Source of the DNA: Prochlorococcus marinus str. AS9601
GTDB lineage: Bacteria; Cyanobacteriota; Cyanobacteriia; PCC-6307; Cyanobiaceae
Direction: 5' to 3'
Length of the DNA: 64,000 bases
Assembly (NCBI RefSeq): GCF_000015645.1
Contig: NC_008816.1
Span: 558,001 to 622,000, forward strand
This document shows positions 10,199-21,134 of this stretch, one piece after another (position 1 is the stretch's first letter; each line of letters begins with the position of its first letter). Both the position numbers and the translations under genes were made by a program. The notes under the pieces are model-generated. The model saw nothing but the letters and a program-made list of their open reading frames with translations, did not search any database and was not told where the DNA came from.

Positions 10199-11509
10199 AT
10201 GGCTAATATCTTTGAAGTGCCCCAACCAGGTAATGATCTTTTAGAAAAAGCTAATAAAGTTCGTTTGGCATCAATAGAAATAAGTCAAACTGAAAACCAA
10301 AATCGAATTAAAGCCTTAAATTTTATGGCTGATTATCTAGAAAAAAATTCTTATGAAATATTAGATGCTAATAATGCGGATTATTCAAGTGCACAAAAAA
10401 AAGGTATTTCTAGGGCTTTACTTTCTAGATTAAAGTTATCAAAATTAAAATTAAATTCAGGAATTGAAGGAGTAAGAAAAGTTGGAGACTTAGCTGATCC
10501 TGTAAATCAAGTTCAAATAAAAAGAGAGCTTTCAAAGGGATTATTCTTAGAAAGAAAAACTGTACCAATTGGTGTTTTAGGGGTTATTTTTGAATCAAGG
10601 CCAGATGCCGTGATGCAGATTAGTTCATTAGCAATAAGATCAGGTAATGGAGTAATGCTAAAGGGTGGTAGTGAAGCTAATTTAACAAATACAGCAATAG
10701 TCAAGGCATTGCAAGAAGGTTTAAATGCATCAGGTCTTGATAAAAATGCAATATGTTTACTAACAAGCAGAAAAGATAGCATGGCAATGTTAAATCTTGA
10801 GAAATACATTAATTTAATAATTCCAAGAGGAAGTAATGAATTAGTTAAATTTATTCAGGAGAATACAAGAATTCCTGTGTTAGGTCATGCTGATGGAATT
10901 TGTCATTTGTTTATAGATATTGAGGCAAATCTAGAGATGGCTTTATCAGTTGCTTTGGACAGCAAAATTCAATATCCTGCAGCATGTAATGCTATCGAAA
11001 CTTTATTACTCCATAAAGATATTGCACCAACTTTTTTAGAAAAGGCCATCCCTTTATTTAAATCTAATGATGTTAAATTAATTGGAGATATGAGATCAGT
11101 TGAATTAGGGGTAAAGTATGAGGCTAGTCTAGAAGATTGGAAAACTGAATATTTGGATTTAATTTTGTCGATAAAAATTGTTGATGATCTCGAGGAGGCA
11201 ATCACACATATTCAAAAATATAGTTCAAAACATACAGATGGAATAATTACTGAAAATTCACATACTGCCAATAAATTTATGAATGTAATTGATAGTGCAG
11301 GTGTTTTTCATAATTGCTCTACTAGGTTTGCAGATGGCTTTAGATATGGATTCGGAGCTGAAGTTGGTATATCTACTCAAACTCTTCCACCAAGGGGACC
11401 TGTAGGTCTAGAAGGTTTGGTAACTTATAAATATTTCCTAAAGGGTGATGGGAATATAGTTGATGATTTTTCATCAGGAAAGGCTATCTATACACATAAA
11501 GATCTTTAA
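10199..11509 (+). CDS. proA: Gamma-glutamyl phosphate reductase
   Basis: ProA reduces gamma-glutamyl phosphate to glutamate semialdehyde with NADPH, the second step of proline synthesis. The 436 residues follow the aldehyde dehydrogenase fold. The catalytic cysteine is Cys263 in YPAACNAIETLL, and the conserved cofactor region has IFESRPDAV and LKGGSEA around 130-160. The C-terminus carries GFGAEVGIST and PRGPVGLEGL, typical of ProA. The ATG at 10199 follows a 66-bp gap after the TamB-like gene. folB begins 11 bp after the stop, so proA, folB and the lipase gene probably form one unit. Confidence 0.97.
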   Translation: MANIFEVPQPGNDLLEKANKVRLASIEISQTENQNRIKALNFMADYLEKNSYEILDANNADYSSAQKKGISRALLSRLKLSKLKLNSGIEGVRKVGDLADPVNQVQIKRELSKGLFLERKTVPIGVLGVIFESRPDAVMQISSLAIRSGNGVMLKGGSEANLTNTAIVKALQEGLNASGLDKNAICLLTSRKDSMAMLNLEKYINLIIPRGSNELVKFIQENTRIPVLGHADGICHLFIDIEANLEMALSVALDSKIQYPAACNAIETLLLHKDIAPTFLEKAIPLFKSNDVKLIGDMRSVELGVKYEASLEDWKTEYLDLILSIKIVDDLEEAITHIQKYSSKHTDGIITENSHTANKFMNVIDSAGVFHNCSTRFADGFRYGFGAEVGISTQTLPPRGPVGLEGLVTYKYFLKGDGNIVDDFSSGKAIYTHKDL

Positions 11510-11520
11510 AACTTTTAAAG

Positions 11521-11883
11521 ATGGAAACTTTTTTAAAAATTGAGAATATTAAGCTTTGGGCTAGGGTTGGCGTACTTGATGAAGAAAGGGAATTAGGACA
11601 ACTATTTATTTTAGATATATTTTTGTGGACTCATTTTGAAAAATGTACAATAGATGATGATATAAAAAAAACAGTTGACTATTCAAAATTAGTTCAAATT
11701 TTACAAAATCAATCAAAGAAAATATATTGTTATACAATCGAAAAATATTCGAACGCAATTTTAGAAATCATTGATCAGGAATTTAAAATTTCTAAAATTA
11801 AAATTATTTTGACAAAATGCAACCCTCCAATCACAGGTTTCGATGGAAAGGTGTCAATAGTAAGAATTCTTGAAAACAAATAA
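11521..11883 (+). CDS. folB: Dihydroneopterin aldolase
   Basis: FolB cleaves 7,8-dihydroneopterin to 6-hydroxymethyl-dihydropterin and glycolaldehyde in folate synthesis. The 120-residue length is standard. Family marks include VGVLDEERELGQ (17-28, with the pterin-binding Glu), the DYSKLV motif (53-58) and the catalytic-type Lys99 in ILTKCNPPI. Its last codons overlap the following lipase gene by 14 bp in another frame, which suggests coupled translation. Confidence 0.93.
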   Translation: METFLKIENIKLWARVGVLDEERELGQLFILDIFLWTHFEKCTIDDDIKKTVDYSKLVQILQNQSKKIYCYTIEKYSNAILEIIDQEFKISKIKIILTKCNPPITGFDGKVSIVRILENK

Positions 11884-12481
11884 AGTATTGGAAAGAAGAA
11901 ATCCTATCATATTGATTCATGGCCTTTGGAATACTTCAAGTATTTTTTCTTCTATTACCCCTAAACTTGATAATATTGGCATTGAATATTTTGCCCCAAC
12001 TCTTGAACATTCATATGGAATGACTTCAATACTTGATTTGACTAATAAATTAAACGAATTAATTTTAGAGAAATACGGTTTAGAAAAAGAAATAGATATT
12101 TTGGGATTTTCTATGGGAGGAATAATTGGTAGGCACTGGCTTCAAAAATTTAATGGATATAAAAGAACAAGAAGATTAATATCTATAGGGTCTCCTCACA
12201 AAGGAACTTTGATGGCTCAATTAATACCTAAATACCCTTTTAAAGGTATATCAGAAATGAAAATAAATAGTAAGTTTTTGAGAGGACTCGCGAATAATGA
12301 TTTTTTTCTTGAAGATATTGAGTGTATAAATTTTTTTACTTATTGGGATATAATGGTTTTCCCTGGCTGGTGGACAAATTTAAATTTTGGAAAAAAAATA
12401 TCTGTAAAAGTATATAAGCATAGAAATCTTGTAAGAAATAAATCTGTGGTGGATAAAATAGTCGATGAAATTATTATGTAG
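11870..12481 (+). CDS. Lipase/esterase of the alpha/beta-hydrolase fold
   Basis: This 203-residue hydrolase has an oxyanion-hole HGLW near residue 17, nucleophile Ser81 in GFSMGG, Asp160 in YWDIMVFP and a candidate His184 (KHRNLV). That is the triad and spacing of small bacterial triacylglycerol lipase/EstA-type enzymes. The start is TTG at 11870, inside the end of folB. No signal peptide is visible. It converges on the oligopeptidase gene and overlaps its 3' end by 8 bp. The natural substrate is unknown; a membrane or storage lipid ester is plausible. Confidence 0.8.
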   Translation: MKTNKVLERRNPIILIHGLWNTSSIFSSITPKLDNIGIEYFAPTLEHSYGMTSILDLTNKLNELILEKYGLEKEIDILGFSMGGIIGRHWLQKFNGYKRTRRLISIGSPHKGTLMAQLIPKYPFKGISEMKINSKFLRGLANNDFFLEDIECINFFTYWDIMVFPGWWTNLNFGKKISVKVYKHRNLVRNKSVVDKIVDEIIM

Positions 12482-14561
12482 CTCCAGATAAACCTAAGTG
12501 TCTTATCAATGAATCTGTTTGTGGCTCTCTTCCCCTGAATAGTTTGAATATGTCTAACGGAGGTAAGCTCCCACCCAAGCTTAGTATAGTATCTTTGAAT
12601 TTTTTACCTATTAGCTTTAAATCTTCAGAGTTTTCTAGATCAGCTTCTTCGAACATTGAAAAAGCATCAGCACTTAGAACTTCAGCCCATTTATAAGAGT
12701 AGTATCCTGCAGAATATCCGCCTGCAAATATATGACTAAAACAACAAAGAAAGTGATCTTCTTGAATTGGTTCAATAACAGTAGTTTGTTTTGCAATTTC
12801 TCTTCTTATTTCATCTGCTGTTTTACCTTCGTTTTTATCAATACTACTGTGCAATCTGAGGTCTGTAATTGCAAAATGTAGTTGTCTAAGAGTAGCCATA
12901 CCACAATTAAAAGTTCTATTCTTCAAGAGCTTCTCAAAATTCTCATCGGATAATTTTTCTCCTGTTTTGTAGTGCTTAGCAATATTCATAAGTGTATTTT
13001 TATGAAAACACCAGTTTTCCATAAATTGACTGGGAAGTTCGACTGCATCCCACTCAACGTTGTTAATGCCCGCTGCTTGAGGAAGATTTACAGTAGTGAG
13101 CATGTGTTGAAGACCATGACCAAATTCGTGGAAAAGAGTCTGAACTTCTTCAAAACTCATCAAACTAGGTTTGTCTTTTGATGGTGGGGTCTGATTACAA
13201 ACGAGATAAGCTACAGGGAGAGTCTTTTTGCCAACATTATTTTTATTCAAACATTCATCCATCCAAGCCCCTCCTCTTTTTGATTCAGGCCTAGAATATG
13301 GATCTAGGTAAAATGATGCAATTTTTTTATTTTCATTATTAAGGATATTAAAAAATAAAACGTCATCATTCCAGAGAGGTGCCTCATCAGTCGCCTCAAC
13401 TACTTTAATTTCAAAAAGCTTCTCACTTAATTTAAATAAACCTTTCAAAACATCATTTAGTGGGAACCAAGGTCTCAAAGACTCTTGATCTAAATTAAAC
13501 TTTTCCTTTCTAAGAAGTTCAGACCAATAACTAATATCCCATGGTTCAATATTCTGCGATTTTGGAAATCCATTAGCTTTAGAAAACTTATCGAGCGTCT
13601 CTAATTCAATTTTTGCAGCTTTGAATGCTGGTTCTCTCAATTCTTCTAAAAGGTTTTCTACATTTTTAATTTCTTTCGCCATTTTCGTTGACAAACTTAG
13701 TTCTGCCCAACTTTTATAACCGAGAAGATTTGCTTGTTTAGTCCTGAGAGATAATATATCTTCAATGATTTGAGAATTATTTTTTTCTCCTTGAGACGCC
13801 CTACTAACGAACGCCTTGTAAAGCTTTTCTCTAAGATTACGCTCTGTGGAATATGTCATGAACGAAGTATAAGTTGGAATATCTAGACTTAATTTCCAAG
13901 GACCATTTTTAATATCAACTTCTTCATCTTTTTTTAAGTGATTGTGTGCAGAAATTGCCATCAATTCAAGTACTCGGTCAGGAAGACCATCGACTTCGGA
14001 TTTTTTATTTAAAATTAAAAACCATTCGTTAGTTGCATCAAGAACATTGTTACTGAATTCAGTTGATAGTTTTCCAAGGGTTTCTGAAATTTTGTTGAAT
14101 TCTTCTTGATCATTCTTTTGCAGTGAAATACCTCTATGTTGCATCTCAAGAATTTCTTTTTCTAAAATTCTGTTTTTAATTTGATCAAAGTTATTTGTTT
14201 CTTTAAGCTTGACTAAAGAATTGAAAATTATTTTGCTTTGCCCGAATTTATTACTCAAGCTAATAATCTCTGGAAGAAATTTTGAATAAATATCTCTTAA
14301 ACTTTCAGAATTATTTACAGCATTTAGGTGACTTATTACTCCCCAACTCCATCTAAGAATTTCATTTACTTCATTTAAAGGATTTATTACCTTATCCCAA
14401 TTTAAATCATTTTGAATCAAATAATTAGATAAATTTTTTTCTATGTTTTTAAATTCTTCAGCTATCTTTTCTAATACTGAGGGAAATTGTTTACTAATGC
14501 TTTCAGGAGTAAATTTTTTAAATTCTGGTAACTCTCCATATTTAAAAATTGAGGTATCCAT
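12474..14561 (-). CDS. prlC: M3 family oligopeptidase (oligopeptidase A-like)
   Basis: This is a cytoplasmic zinc metallopeptidase that degrades short peptides and cleaved signal or transit peptides. The zinc motif HEFGH lies at residues 478-482, within the family-typical LFHEFGHGLQHML, and the third ligand region (ELPSQFMENW) follows about 30 residues later. The 695-residue length matches the oligopeptidase A branch. It is the last gene of the minus-strand cluster and starts 13 bp after ndhD. Assignment to the M3 family is secure; the exact PrlC/OpdA orthology is inferred. Confidence 0.93.
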   Translation of the reverse strand: MDTSIFKYGELPEFKKFTPESISKQFPSVLEKIAEEFKNIEKNLSNYLIQNDLNWDKVINPLNEVNEILRWSWGVISHLNAVNNSESLRDIYSKFLPEIISLSNKFGQSKIIFNSLVKLKETNNFDQIKNRILEKEILEMQHRGISLQKNDQEEFNKISETLGKLSTEFSNNVLDATNEWFLILNKKSEVDGLPDRVLELMAISAHNHLKKDEEVDIKNGPWKLSLDIPTYTSFMTYSTERNLREKLYKAFVSRASQGEKNNSQIIEDILSLRTKQANLLGYKSWAELSLSTKMAKEIKNVENLLEELREPAFKAAKIELETLDKFSKANGFPKSQNIEPWDISYWSELLRKEKFNLDQESLRPWFPLNDVLKGLFKLSEKLFEIKVVEATDEAPLWNDDVLFFNILNNENKKIASFYLDPYSRPESKRGGAWMDECLNKNNVGKKTLPVAYLVCNQTPPSKDKPSLMSFEEVQTLFHEFGHGLQHMLTTVNLPQAAGINNVEWDAVELPSQFMENWCFHKNTLMNIAKHYKTGEKLSDENFEKLLKNRTFNCGMATLRQLHFAITDLRLHSSIDKNEGKTADEIRREIAKQTTVIEPIQEDHFLCCFSHIFAGGYSAGYYSYKWAEVLSADAFSMFEEADLENSEDLKLIGKKFKDTILSLGGSLPPLDIFKLFRGREPQTDSLIRHLGLSGAT

Positions 14562-14574
14562 TTATTAAGATAAT

Positions 14575-16116
14575 TTAATTAACTAAAGTGGGTATTATTC
14601 CAATCAATTTAGCTAAGGTAAGCTGCTGACTGAGAGCATTGGTTGAAGATTCGTATAAATTAATAGCGATTTTGGGCCAAAAACCTATTACCAATGTAGG
14701 CAACAATAAACTGAAACCAATAGTCAATTCTCTACCATTCATCTCTTTAACTGTAGCTAGTGCTGGAATTCTAGGGCCAAAAAATACTCTTCTACACATT
14801 GATAGTAGATATATTGGTGTTAGAACTAATCCTATGGCTGCAATTAGAATCGTGATTGATCTAAAGATAGAGCTAAATCCCTCTTGACTAGTGATACCTA
14901 AAAATACAGTTATTTCACTTATAAAACCGCTCATCCCTGGTAGTGCTAGAGAGGCCAGTGAGCTTGCTAAGAAAAAAGCAAAAGTTATTGGCAAGACCTT
15001 TGCTAAACCGCCCATATTTGGTATGGAAAGAGTATTTGTTCTTTCATAGAATGAGCCCGTAACAAAGAACATAGCTGCAGCAATAAGTCCGTGACTGATC
15101 ATTTGTAGCATTGCTCCGCTAATTCCTAGAGCATCTACTGCTCCAATACCTAATAGAACAAAACCCATATGACTCACTGAGCTACATGCGATTCTCCTTT
15201 TAACATTATCTTGTGCGAATGCATTTAAGGCTCCGTAAATTATATTAATGATTCCAAGAATAATTAACGCAGGTGCAATTTGAAGATGTACTTCAGGTAG
15301 TATTTGAACGTTAAATCTTAAGAGGGCATATCCTCCCATTTTTAAGAGTATTCCAGCAAGTAACATTGAAACTGGTGCATTGGCCTCTCCATGTGCATCG
15401 GGTAACCAAGTATGTAGTGGAAAGATAGGAAGTTTTACTCCAAAACCAATTAAAAATCCTAAATAAGATAATAAAGCTAGGCTCCCTGTTACATGTTTAT
15501 TGGTTAAATCGGTAATATTTAGAGTAAAGGTATCACCACTCAAGGCTAGTGCTAACCCGCTTATGAGTATTAATAAAGAAGCTAAAGCTGTATAAAGAAT
15601 GAATTTAGTGGCCGCATATAATTTCTTTTTACCTCCCCAAATCGCAATAAGAAGATATACCGGAACTAATTCAAGTTCCCATGCTAAGAAAAACAATAGG
15701 AAATCTTGAGAAAGGAAAACTAGTGCCTGTGCTGATGCTTGAACTAATAAAAGAGCAAAATATAGATTAGATTTTTTCTTAATTTTCCAACTTGCAGCAG
15801 CTGATAAAAATGTAATTAACCCACTCAAAGCTACTAAAGGAGCAGATAATCCATCTACGCCAAGAGACCACTCTAAGCCTATTGAAGGTAACCAGGAGGC
15901 TCTTTCTACCATTTGCAATGAGCTATCTGAAGTATCAAATTTTTGAAAAAGGACGCCTATTATTAGTAAAAAATCTATAAATAAAAAACTTAATGAGATA
16001 TTTCTAGGGAGTGTATTATCTTCTCCTTCTTTTGAACTCAAAAAAGGCATTATTAATGCCCCAACTAAAGGCAGTAAAATAATGGATGATAGCCAAGGAA
16101 AAGATTCTAGATTCAT
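14575..16116 (-). CDS. ndhD: NDH-1 subunit 4 (NdhD)
   Basis: NdhD is one of the proton-pumping antiporter-like membrane subunits of the cyanobacterial NDH-1 complex in the thylakoid, which serves respiration and cyclic electron flow. The 513-residue sequence has about 14 membrane helices. It carries the conserved Glu in the [12 protein letters not shown] helix and the [18 protein letters not shown] block diagnostic of this family. The ATG at 16116 gives a short N-terminus beginning directly before the first helix. It follows thrB after 79 bp, the largest gap in its cluster, so it may have its own promoter there. Confidence 0.93.
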   Translation of the reverse strand: MNLESFPWLSSIILLPLVGALIMPFLSSKEGEDNTLPRNISLSFLFIDFLLIIGVLFQKFDTSDSSLQMVERASWLPSIGLEWSLGVDGLSAPLVALSGLITFLSAAASWKIKKKSNLYFALLLVQASAQALVFLSQDFLLFFLAWELELVPVYLLIAIWGGKKKLYAATKFILYTALASLLILISGLALALSGDTFTLNITDLTNKHVTGSLALLSYLGFLIGFGVKLPIFPLHTWLPDAHGEANAPVSMLLAGILLKMGGYALLRFNVQILPEVHLQIAPALIILGIINIIYGALNAFAQDNVKRRIACSSVSHMGFVLLGIGAVDALGISGAMLQMISHGLIAAAMFFVTGSFYERTNTLSIPNMGGLAKVLPITFAFFLASSLASLALPGMSGFISEITVFLGITSQEGFSSIFRSITILIAAIGLVLTPIYLLSMCRRVFFGPRIPALATVKEMNGRELTIGFSLLLPTLVIGFWPKIAINLYESSTNALSQQLTLAKLIGIIPTLVN

Positions 16117-16195
16117 TTATGTAATGAATAATTTTTTTATTCTAGTTGAAGTTGTACTAGCTTGAGACTATAACATTAAAGTTGCCTAAGTAAAA

Positions 16196-17143
16196 CTACT
16201 TACCGGAGATATTGCTAAATTGGCTACCTGTTTTTTGTACGTTTAAGAATGGTGCTCTGCTAGCTACACCTATCTTCTCCCAAGCTTTCACCATGGCTTG
16301 ACTGACGTTTTTACCATTTTCTTTTTTACATAAAGCTAATATACTTGGTCCAGCCCCACTAATTGCGCATCCTAAAGCACCTGCATTAAGTGCAGCATCT
16401 TTGACTTCTAGTCCACCTTTAATAAGCTTCCATCTGTAGGGTTCATGTAACTTATCAAACATTCCTTCTTTTATAAGTTCCTCATTTCCTGCTTTTAAGC
16501 CATTTAGTAACAAAGTAAGTGCCCCCATATTTGTCACTGCATCAGATATAGGTACATTCTTGGGCATAACCTTTCTTGCTTCACTTGTGCTTAGACGGAT
16601 TGCTGGTATTGCCACCACAGCTTTGATTGAATCGTGCCAATCACATCTAATAATTCTCCATCTTTGAGAAGCCGACTTGGCTGTCAAGCAAAGCCCACCC
16701 AGGAGAGAAGGAACGACATTATCTGGATGACCTTCTATATCAATGGCATGTTCAAGAAGTTTTTCTTTGGACAATGGAGAGTTCATGATTGCATTTGCTC
16801 CGATTAGTCCCGCCACTATTGCTGTAGCACTACTTCCAAGTCCGCGTGCAGGTGGAACTGCCAACTTAACTCTTGCTTCAAGTGCAAAAGGATCCATATT
16901 TGCGCTTTCCCATACTTTCTGTGCTGCTCTAAAAACTAAGTTTTCAGGTCCTCCTCTTAAATGATTACCATCTGTACTTTCCATTATTAAATCAAATCTA
17001 TCTCCACCACCTTCAATTCTTGTAAAAATAAACTCATTATATAAATCTAATGCAGCTCCAAGGCAATCGAATCCAGGCCCTAAATTGGCAGTTGTGGAAG
17101 GCACTGTTACCCTTATTTTTTTACCTACTTCAGGAATAGACAT
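16196..17143 (-). CDS. thrB: Homoserine kinase
   Basis: ThrB phosphorylates homoserine to O-phosphohomoserine for threonine synthesis. It is a GHMP kinase. The ATP-binding motif PPARGLGSSA is at residues 97-106, and an N-terminal PSTTANLGPGFDCLG block (15-29) and C-terminal GCAISGAGPS complete the three GHMP motifs. At 315 residues the length is usual. It begins 9 bp after glk, so translation of the two is probably linked. The neighbour metY, also using homoserine derivatives, lies far away at the right end. Confidence 0.96.
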   Translation of the reverse strand: MSIPEVGKKIRVTVPSTTANLGPGFDCLGAALDLYNEFIFTRIEGGGDRFDLIMESTDGNHLRGGPENLVFRAAQKVWESANMDPFALEARVKLAVPPARGLGSSATAIVAGLIGANAIMNSPLSKEKLLEHAIDIEGHPDNVVPSLLGGLCLTAKSASQRWRIIRCDWHDSIKAVVAIPAIRLSTSEARKVMPKNVPISDAVTNMGALTLLLNGLKAGNEELIKEGMFDKLHEPYRWKLIKGGLEVKDAALNAGALGCAISGAGPSILALCKKENGKNVSQAMVKAWEKIGVASRAPFLNVQKTGSQFSNISGK

Positions 17144-17152
17144 TTTTTGTTT

Positions 17153-18187
17153 TTAAGTTTTTAAAAGCATTTTTGCTCTGCAGGCTGCACTAAAAAGTCC
17201 AAACTCTTCATCTAAAATTACTTTTATAGGTATTGTTTTAAGAATATCTTTTAATCTTCCCTTGTCGAAAAATTGTTTTAAAAATAAGTCTGATTTAAAG
17301 TTTTTGAAATGTTTTGACGCTGTTCCTCCAGAAATCCATAATCCACCAAAGCACAATTCTTGAAGAGCAACATCTCCCAATAAAGAGGCATAAGCACCTA
17401 ACCAAATCCTCTCAACTTCAATCATTACCTGATCACCTTCTTTAGAAAGATTACAAATTTTTTCAGGTAGTTCTTTTCTCGCTGCATCAAAAATTTTAAT
17501 TTTTTTTAAATATTTTTGTAAAGGATGGTTTTGGGCATCAGGTTTGCTTAGTCTCCATTCGGCAATTCTTGATAAACCAGTGCCGCTAATAATCCTTTCA
17601 CAAGATATCCTTTCAACTTTTAGGTAATTCTTAAGCCAAATTTTCAAATCCCATTCTAATTTTGACTTTGGGGAGTACTCTACATGACCACCTTCACTAG
17701 CTAAAACTTTTACCTTTTCCCCTGATATTATTCCTCTTGCAATCCCCAAGCCAGTCCCCGCTCCAACAATGGCATGCAAATCATTATTAGTATTTTCAGA
17801 ATTGGATCCATTTTGGATAGTAGAATATTGATTTTTTTTTAAAAAAGGTATTCCATAAATTTGTACAGCGAAATCATTTATTAGCTCGCAGTTTTTAAAA
17901 TTAAATTTGTTCTGTAAATCATTTCCAGAAATATTCCATGACAAGTTAACGATTTTTGCGTTGTTTTTAGATAAAGGACCAGCTACAGCGAAACATGCAG
18001 AAGAAGGATGAGTAATATTCTTACATTCTTTTTTGATAAAATCTTCTAGGATTAGTTCAAAAGAATCCCAATCAGACGATATATATTTCTTTTTAAATAT
18101 TAACTTAGGCGAATTATTATTTGTTCCTTTTTTGAAAATTCCTAATAGAACCTTTGTACCTCCTAAATCACAAGCGAGAAAATTCAT
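17153..18187 (-). CDS. glk: Glucokinase
   Basis: Glk phosphorylates glucose to glucose 6-phosphate with ATP. The 344-residue protein belongs to the bacterial Glk family. It has the phosphate-1 motif CDLGGTKVLLG (6-16), the sugar-binding segment around NDFAVQIYGIP, GAGTGLG near residue 142, the EGGHVEYSP block and a late GGLWISGGTA motif. It lies between thrS (10 bp upstream) and thrB (9 bp downstream). With glgA and glgB in the window, it fits recycling of glucose from glycogen breakdown or imported sugar. Confidence 0.93.
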   Translation of the reverse strand: MNFLACDLGGTKVLLGIFKKGTNNNSPKLIFKKKYISSDWDSFELILEDFIKKECKNITHPSSACFAVAGPLSKNNAKIVNLSWNISGNDLQNKFNFKNCELINDFAVQIYGIPFLKKNQYSTIQNGSNSENTNNDLHAIVGAGTGLGIARGIISGEKVKVLASEGGHVEYSPKSKLEWDLKIWLKNYLKVERISCERIISGTGLSRIAEWRLSKPDAQNHPLQKYLKKIKIFDAARKELPEKICNLSKEGDQVMIEVERIWLGAYASLLGDVALQELCFGGLWISGGTASKHFKNFKSDLFLKQFFDKGRLKDILKTIPIKVILDEEFGLFSAACRAKMLLKT

Positions 18188-18197
18188 AAATAAGAAA

Positions 18198-20114
18198 TTA
18201 TTCCGTTCTCCCTTTTTTTTCTATCAATTCATCCATTAATTTGAAAAGATTTGGTAAATTGAAAATTCCTAAATTTTTTCCATTCAAAGCTCTTAAGGCG
18301 ACTGAATCAATTTCCTCTTCTTTATCACCAATAACTGCAATTAAAGGAACTCTACCGAGAGTTGCCTCTCGTATTTTATATCCTATTTTTTCATTCCTAA
18401 TATCAACTTTTGATCTATAACCATTATTATTTATTAATTCATTAAACTTTAAACATTTTTCAATATTTCTATCAGTAATGCTTAATAAAATAATTTGATA
18501 AGGCGCAAGCCAAATTGGGAATTTTGCCTCATATTGTTCAATTAAGATTCCTATGAATCTTTCAAAGGATCCTAAAATTGCTCTATGCAGCATAACTGGA
18601 TTTCTTTTTTCATTGTCTATATCTACATAAGTTGCATCCAATCTAATAGGCATTGAGAAATCAACCTGAATAGTTCCGCATTGCCAAACTCTATTAAGAC
18701 AATCCTTTAACGAAAATTCTATTTTTGGACCATAAAAAGCACCTTCTCCAGGTTGTAGTTCCCATTTTAGATTCTTATTATCGAGCGCTTTGGTAAGAGC
18801 CTCCTCTGATTTATCCCAAATATCTTCACTACCTACCCTTTTTTCAGGACGTGTTGATAATTTTATAATGATTTCATCAAAACCAAAAGTTTTATAAACT
18901 TCGAAAACAAGATCTATAAAAGTAGATACCTCTTCTTGAATTTGCTCTTCTGTGCAGAATATGTGTGCATCATCTTGAGTAAAGTTTCTTACTCTCATTA
19001 AGCCATGTAGTGCACCTGAGGGCTCGTTTCTGTGACAAGAACCAAATTCAGCAAGACGAATTGGTAAATCTTTATAACTTTTTAAACCTTGATTAAATAT
19101 TTGAATATGGCATGGACAATTCATTGGTTTAATCGCATATGTTCGATTTTCTGATGCAGTAGTGAACATATCGTCTCTAAATTTCTCCCAATGACCGGAT
19201 TTTTCCCAAAGAGATTTATCAACAGCTTGTGGGGTTTTAATTTCTAAATAATCATTTTTTTTGAGTATTTCTCTTATGTACTTTTCCAGTACTTGGTAAA
19301 TTGTCCATCCATTTGGATGCCAAAAAATCATTCCTGGAGATTCTTCTTGTATATGAAATAGTGAATGTTTTTTACCAAGTTTTCTATGATCTCTTTTTTC
19401 CGCTTCTTCAATTCTTGTTAAATAATCTTTGAGTTCTTTTTCTTTCGCCCATGCAGTTCCATATATTCTCTGTAATGATTCATTCTCACTATTACCTCTC
19501 CAATATGAACCTGATAATTTAAGTAATTTAAAGTGTCTCAAATGTCTAGTGTTAGGAACGTGAGGCCCTCTACACATGTCGATGTATTCTTCGTGTTTAT
19601 ATAAATTGATGAGACCTTCTTCAGGAATTTCTTCGATTATTCTTAATTTAAAAGTCTCATCTCTTTCTTTAAAAGTTTTAATTGCCTCTTCTTTAGAAAC
19701 TTGTAAAATTTCAACGTCATAGTTTGTTTTTATTAATTGATTAATTCTATTTTCGATTTTTATTAAATCTTCAGGAGTAAATCTGTATTCAGAGAAAATA
19801 TCGTAATAAAAACCATCCTCAATTACAGGCCCAATCGCCATTTTAATATCAGAGTAAATTTGTTTAACTGCATGACCAATAAGGTGAGCGAAAGAATGTC
19901 TTATTATTTCAATTCCTTCTTTATCTTTTGATGTGATGATTACAACTTTGGAATCTTTATTTATAGGAATTGTTGCATCAAGAAGAACATCATTTACTTT
20001 CCCAGCAATTGTTGCTTTAGCTAATCCAGCGCCTATACTCTGAGCAATTTCTAGAATAGTTACAGATTTTTCGAAAACCTTTTTTGAACCATCAGGCAAA
20101 GTAATTATTGGCAT
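18198..20114 (-). CDS. thrS: Threonyl-tRNA synthetase
   Basis: ThrS charges tRNA-Thr. The 638-residue protein has the full domain set: an N-terminal TGS domain (about 1-60), the editing domain with [11 protein letters not shown] (near 72) and the metal-site region YIDMCRGPH, a class II catalytic core with the zinc cysteine in MNCPCH, motif 2 [12 protein letters not shown] and motif 3 [11 protein letters not shown], and a C-terminal anticodon-binding domain. The start ATG at 20114 is 3 bp after the trpS stop, consistent with a shared transcript. The hydrolytic editing site looks intact. Confidence 0.97.
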   Translation of the reverse strand: MPIITLPDGSKKVFEKSVTILEIAQSIGAGLAKATIAGKVNDVLLDATIPINKDSKVVIITSKDKEGIEIIRHSFAHLIGHAVKQIYSDIKMAIGPVIEDGFYYDIFSEYRFTPEDLIKIENRINQLIKTNYDVEILQVSKEEAIKTFKERDETFKLRIIEEIPEEGLINLYKHEEYIDMCRGPHVPNTRHLRHFKLLKLSGSYWRGNSENESLQRIYGTAWAKEKELKDYLTRIEEAEKRDHRKLGKKHSLFHIQEESPGMIFWHPNGWTIYQVLEKYIREILKKNDYLEIKTPQAVDKSLWEKSGHWEKFRDDMFTTASENRTYAIKPMNCPCHIQIFNQGLKSYKDLPIRLAEFGSCHRNEPSGALHGLMRVRNFTQDDAHIFCTEEQIQEEVSTFIDLVFEVYKTFGFDEIIIKLSTRPEKRVGSEDIWDKSEEALTKALDNKNLKWELQPGEGAFYGPKIEFSLKDCLNRVWQCGTIQVDFSMPIRLDATYVDIDNEKRNPVMLHRAILGSFERFIGILIEQYEAKFPIWLAPYQIILLSITDRNIEKCLKFNELINNNGYRSKVDIRNEKIGYKIREATLGRVPLIAVIGDKEEEIDSVALRALNGKNLGIFNLPNLFKLMDELIEKKGRTE

Positions 20115-20117
20115 AAT

Positions 20118-21134
20118 TTATTTCTCCATTTCAAAAAACCCCAATTTTGATTTAACTCTTTTTAAAGTCTGATTCGCTAAATCTTCAGCTTTTTCCTTCC
20201 CTTCATTAAGGATTTTATTTAGTTGATAGGGATCATTAATTAATAATTTATATTTTTTCTGAATAGGTTCTAATGATTCAATAAGTTGTTCAGTAATTAA
20301 TTTTTTAAATGTCCCCCATCCAGTCTCTAAGAATTCATTTTCACATTGAGAAATTTCTTTGCCAGATAATATTGAATAAATCATCAATAGATTTTTAGAT
20401 TCTGGCCTCTCAGGGTTGTTAAATTCAATTCCAACAGAACTGTCACTTTTTGCTCTTTTAATTTTTTTTGTGATTATTTCAGGAGGATCTAATAAGTTAA
20501 TGCGACTGCCCTCATTGGGATCACTTTTGCTCATCTTTTTTGAACCATCAATTAAACTCATTATTTTTGAACCATTCTTCATGATGATTGGTTGAGGGAT
20601 CTTTAAAATATTTTTATCCTTACTAAATCTGGCATTAATTCTCTGTTGTGCAATATCTCTCGCAAGTTCAAGATGTTGTTTTTGATCCTCACCTACTGGT
20701 ACGAAGTCAGCATTATAAAGAAGGATGTCTGCCGCCATAAGTATTGGATAGTCAAATAATCCAATAGATACATTATTACCTTGTTGTATGGATTTTTCTT
20801 TAAATTGAATCATTCTTTCCATCCAATTTATTGGGGTCATACAATTTAATATCCAACAAAGTTCTGAATGCGCTGAAATCTGACTTTGGACAAAAATTGA
20901 GCATATATTGGGATCTATACCACAAGCGACGTACAAAGCCGCTGTAGAGATCGTGTTTTTAGATAATTCTTTGGGATTATATGAGGCTGTTATTGCGTGC
21001 AAATCAACTACACATAAAAATGTTTCATATTGATCTTGAAGCTCAACCCAATTATTTATGGCCCCAAGCCAATTCCCAATATGTAAATCACCAGTTGGTT
21101 GAACTCCCGAAAGAATTCTTTTTTTATTTGCCAT
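20118..21134 (-). CDS. trpS: Tryptophanyl-tRNA synthetase
   Basis: TrpS charges tRNA-Trp. It is a class I synthetase with the HIGH-type motif GDLHIGNWLG (15-24) and KMSKS at 200-204. At 338 residues it matches bacterial TrpS. Its ATG lies inside the end of the preceding RG-rich gene, overlapping it by 11 bp in a different frame, so translation is likely coupled. It is followed by thrS after 3 bp. Confidence 0.97.
   Translation of the reverse strand: MANKKRILSGVQPTGDLHIGNWLGAINNWVELQDQYETFLCVVDLHAITASYNPKELSKNTISTAALYVACGIDPNICSIFVQSQISAHSELCWILNCMTPINWMERMIQFKEKSIQQGNNVSIGLFDYPILMAADILLYNADFVPVGEDQKQHLELARDIAQQRINARFSKDKNILKIPQPIIMKNGSKIMSLIDGSKKMSKSDPNEGSRINLLDPPEIITKKIKRAKSDSSVGIEFNNPERPESKNLLMIYSILSGKEISQCENEFLETGWGTFKKLITEQLIESLEPIQKKYKLLINDPYQLNKILNEGKEKAEDLANQTLKRVKSKLGFFEMEK

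Noticed and set aside
16117-16195. Short inverted repeat CTAGT...ACTAG between thrB and ndhD as a terminator
   Set aside because: Five-base stem without a T-tract on the transcribed side.
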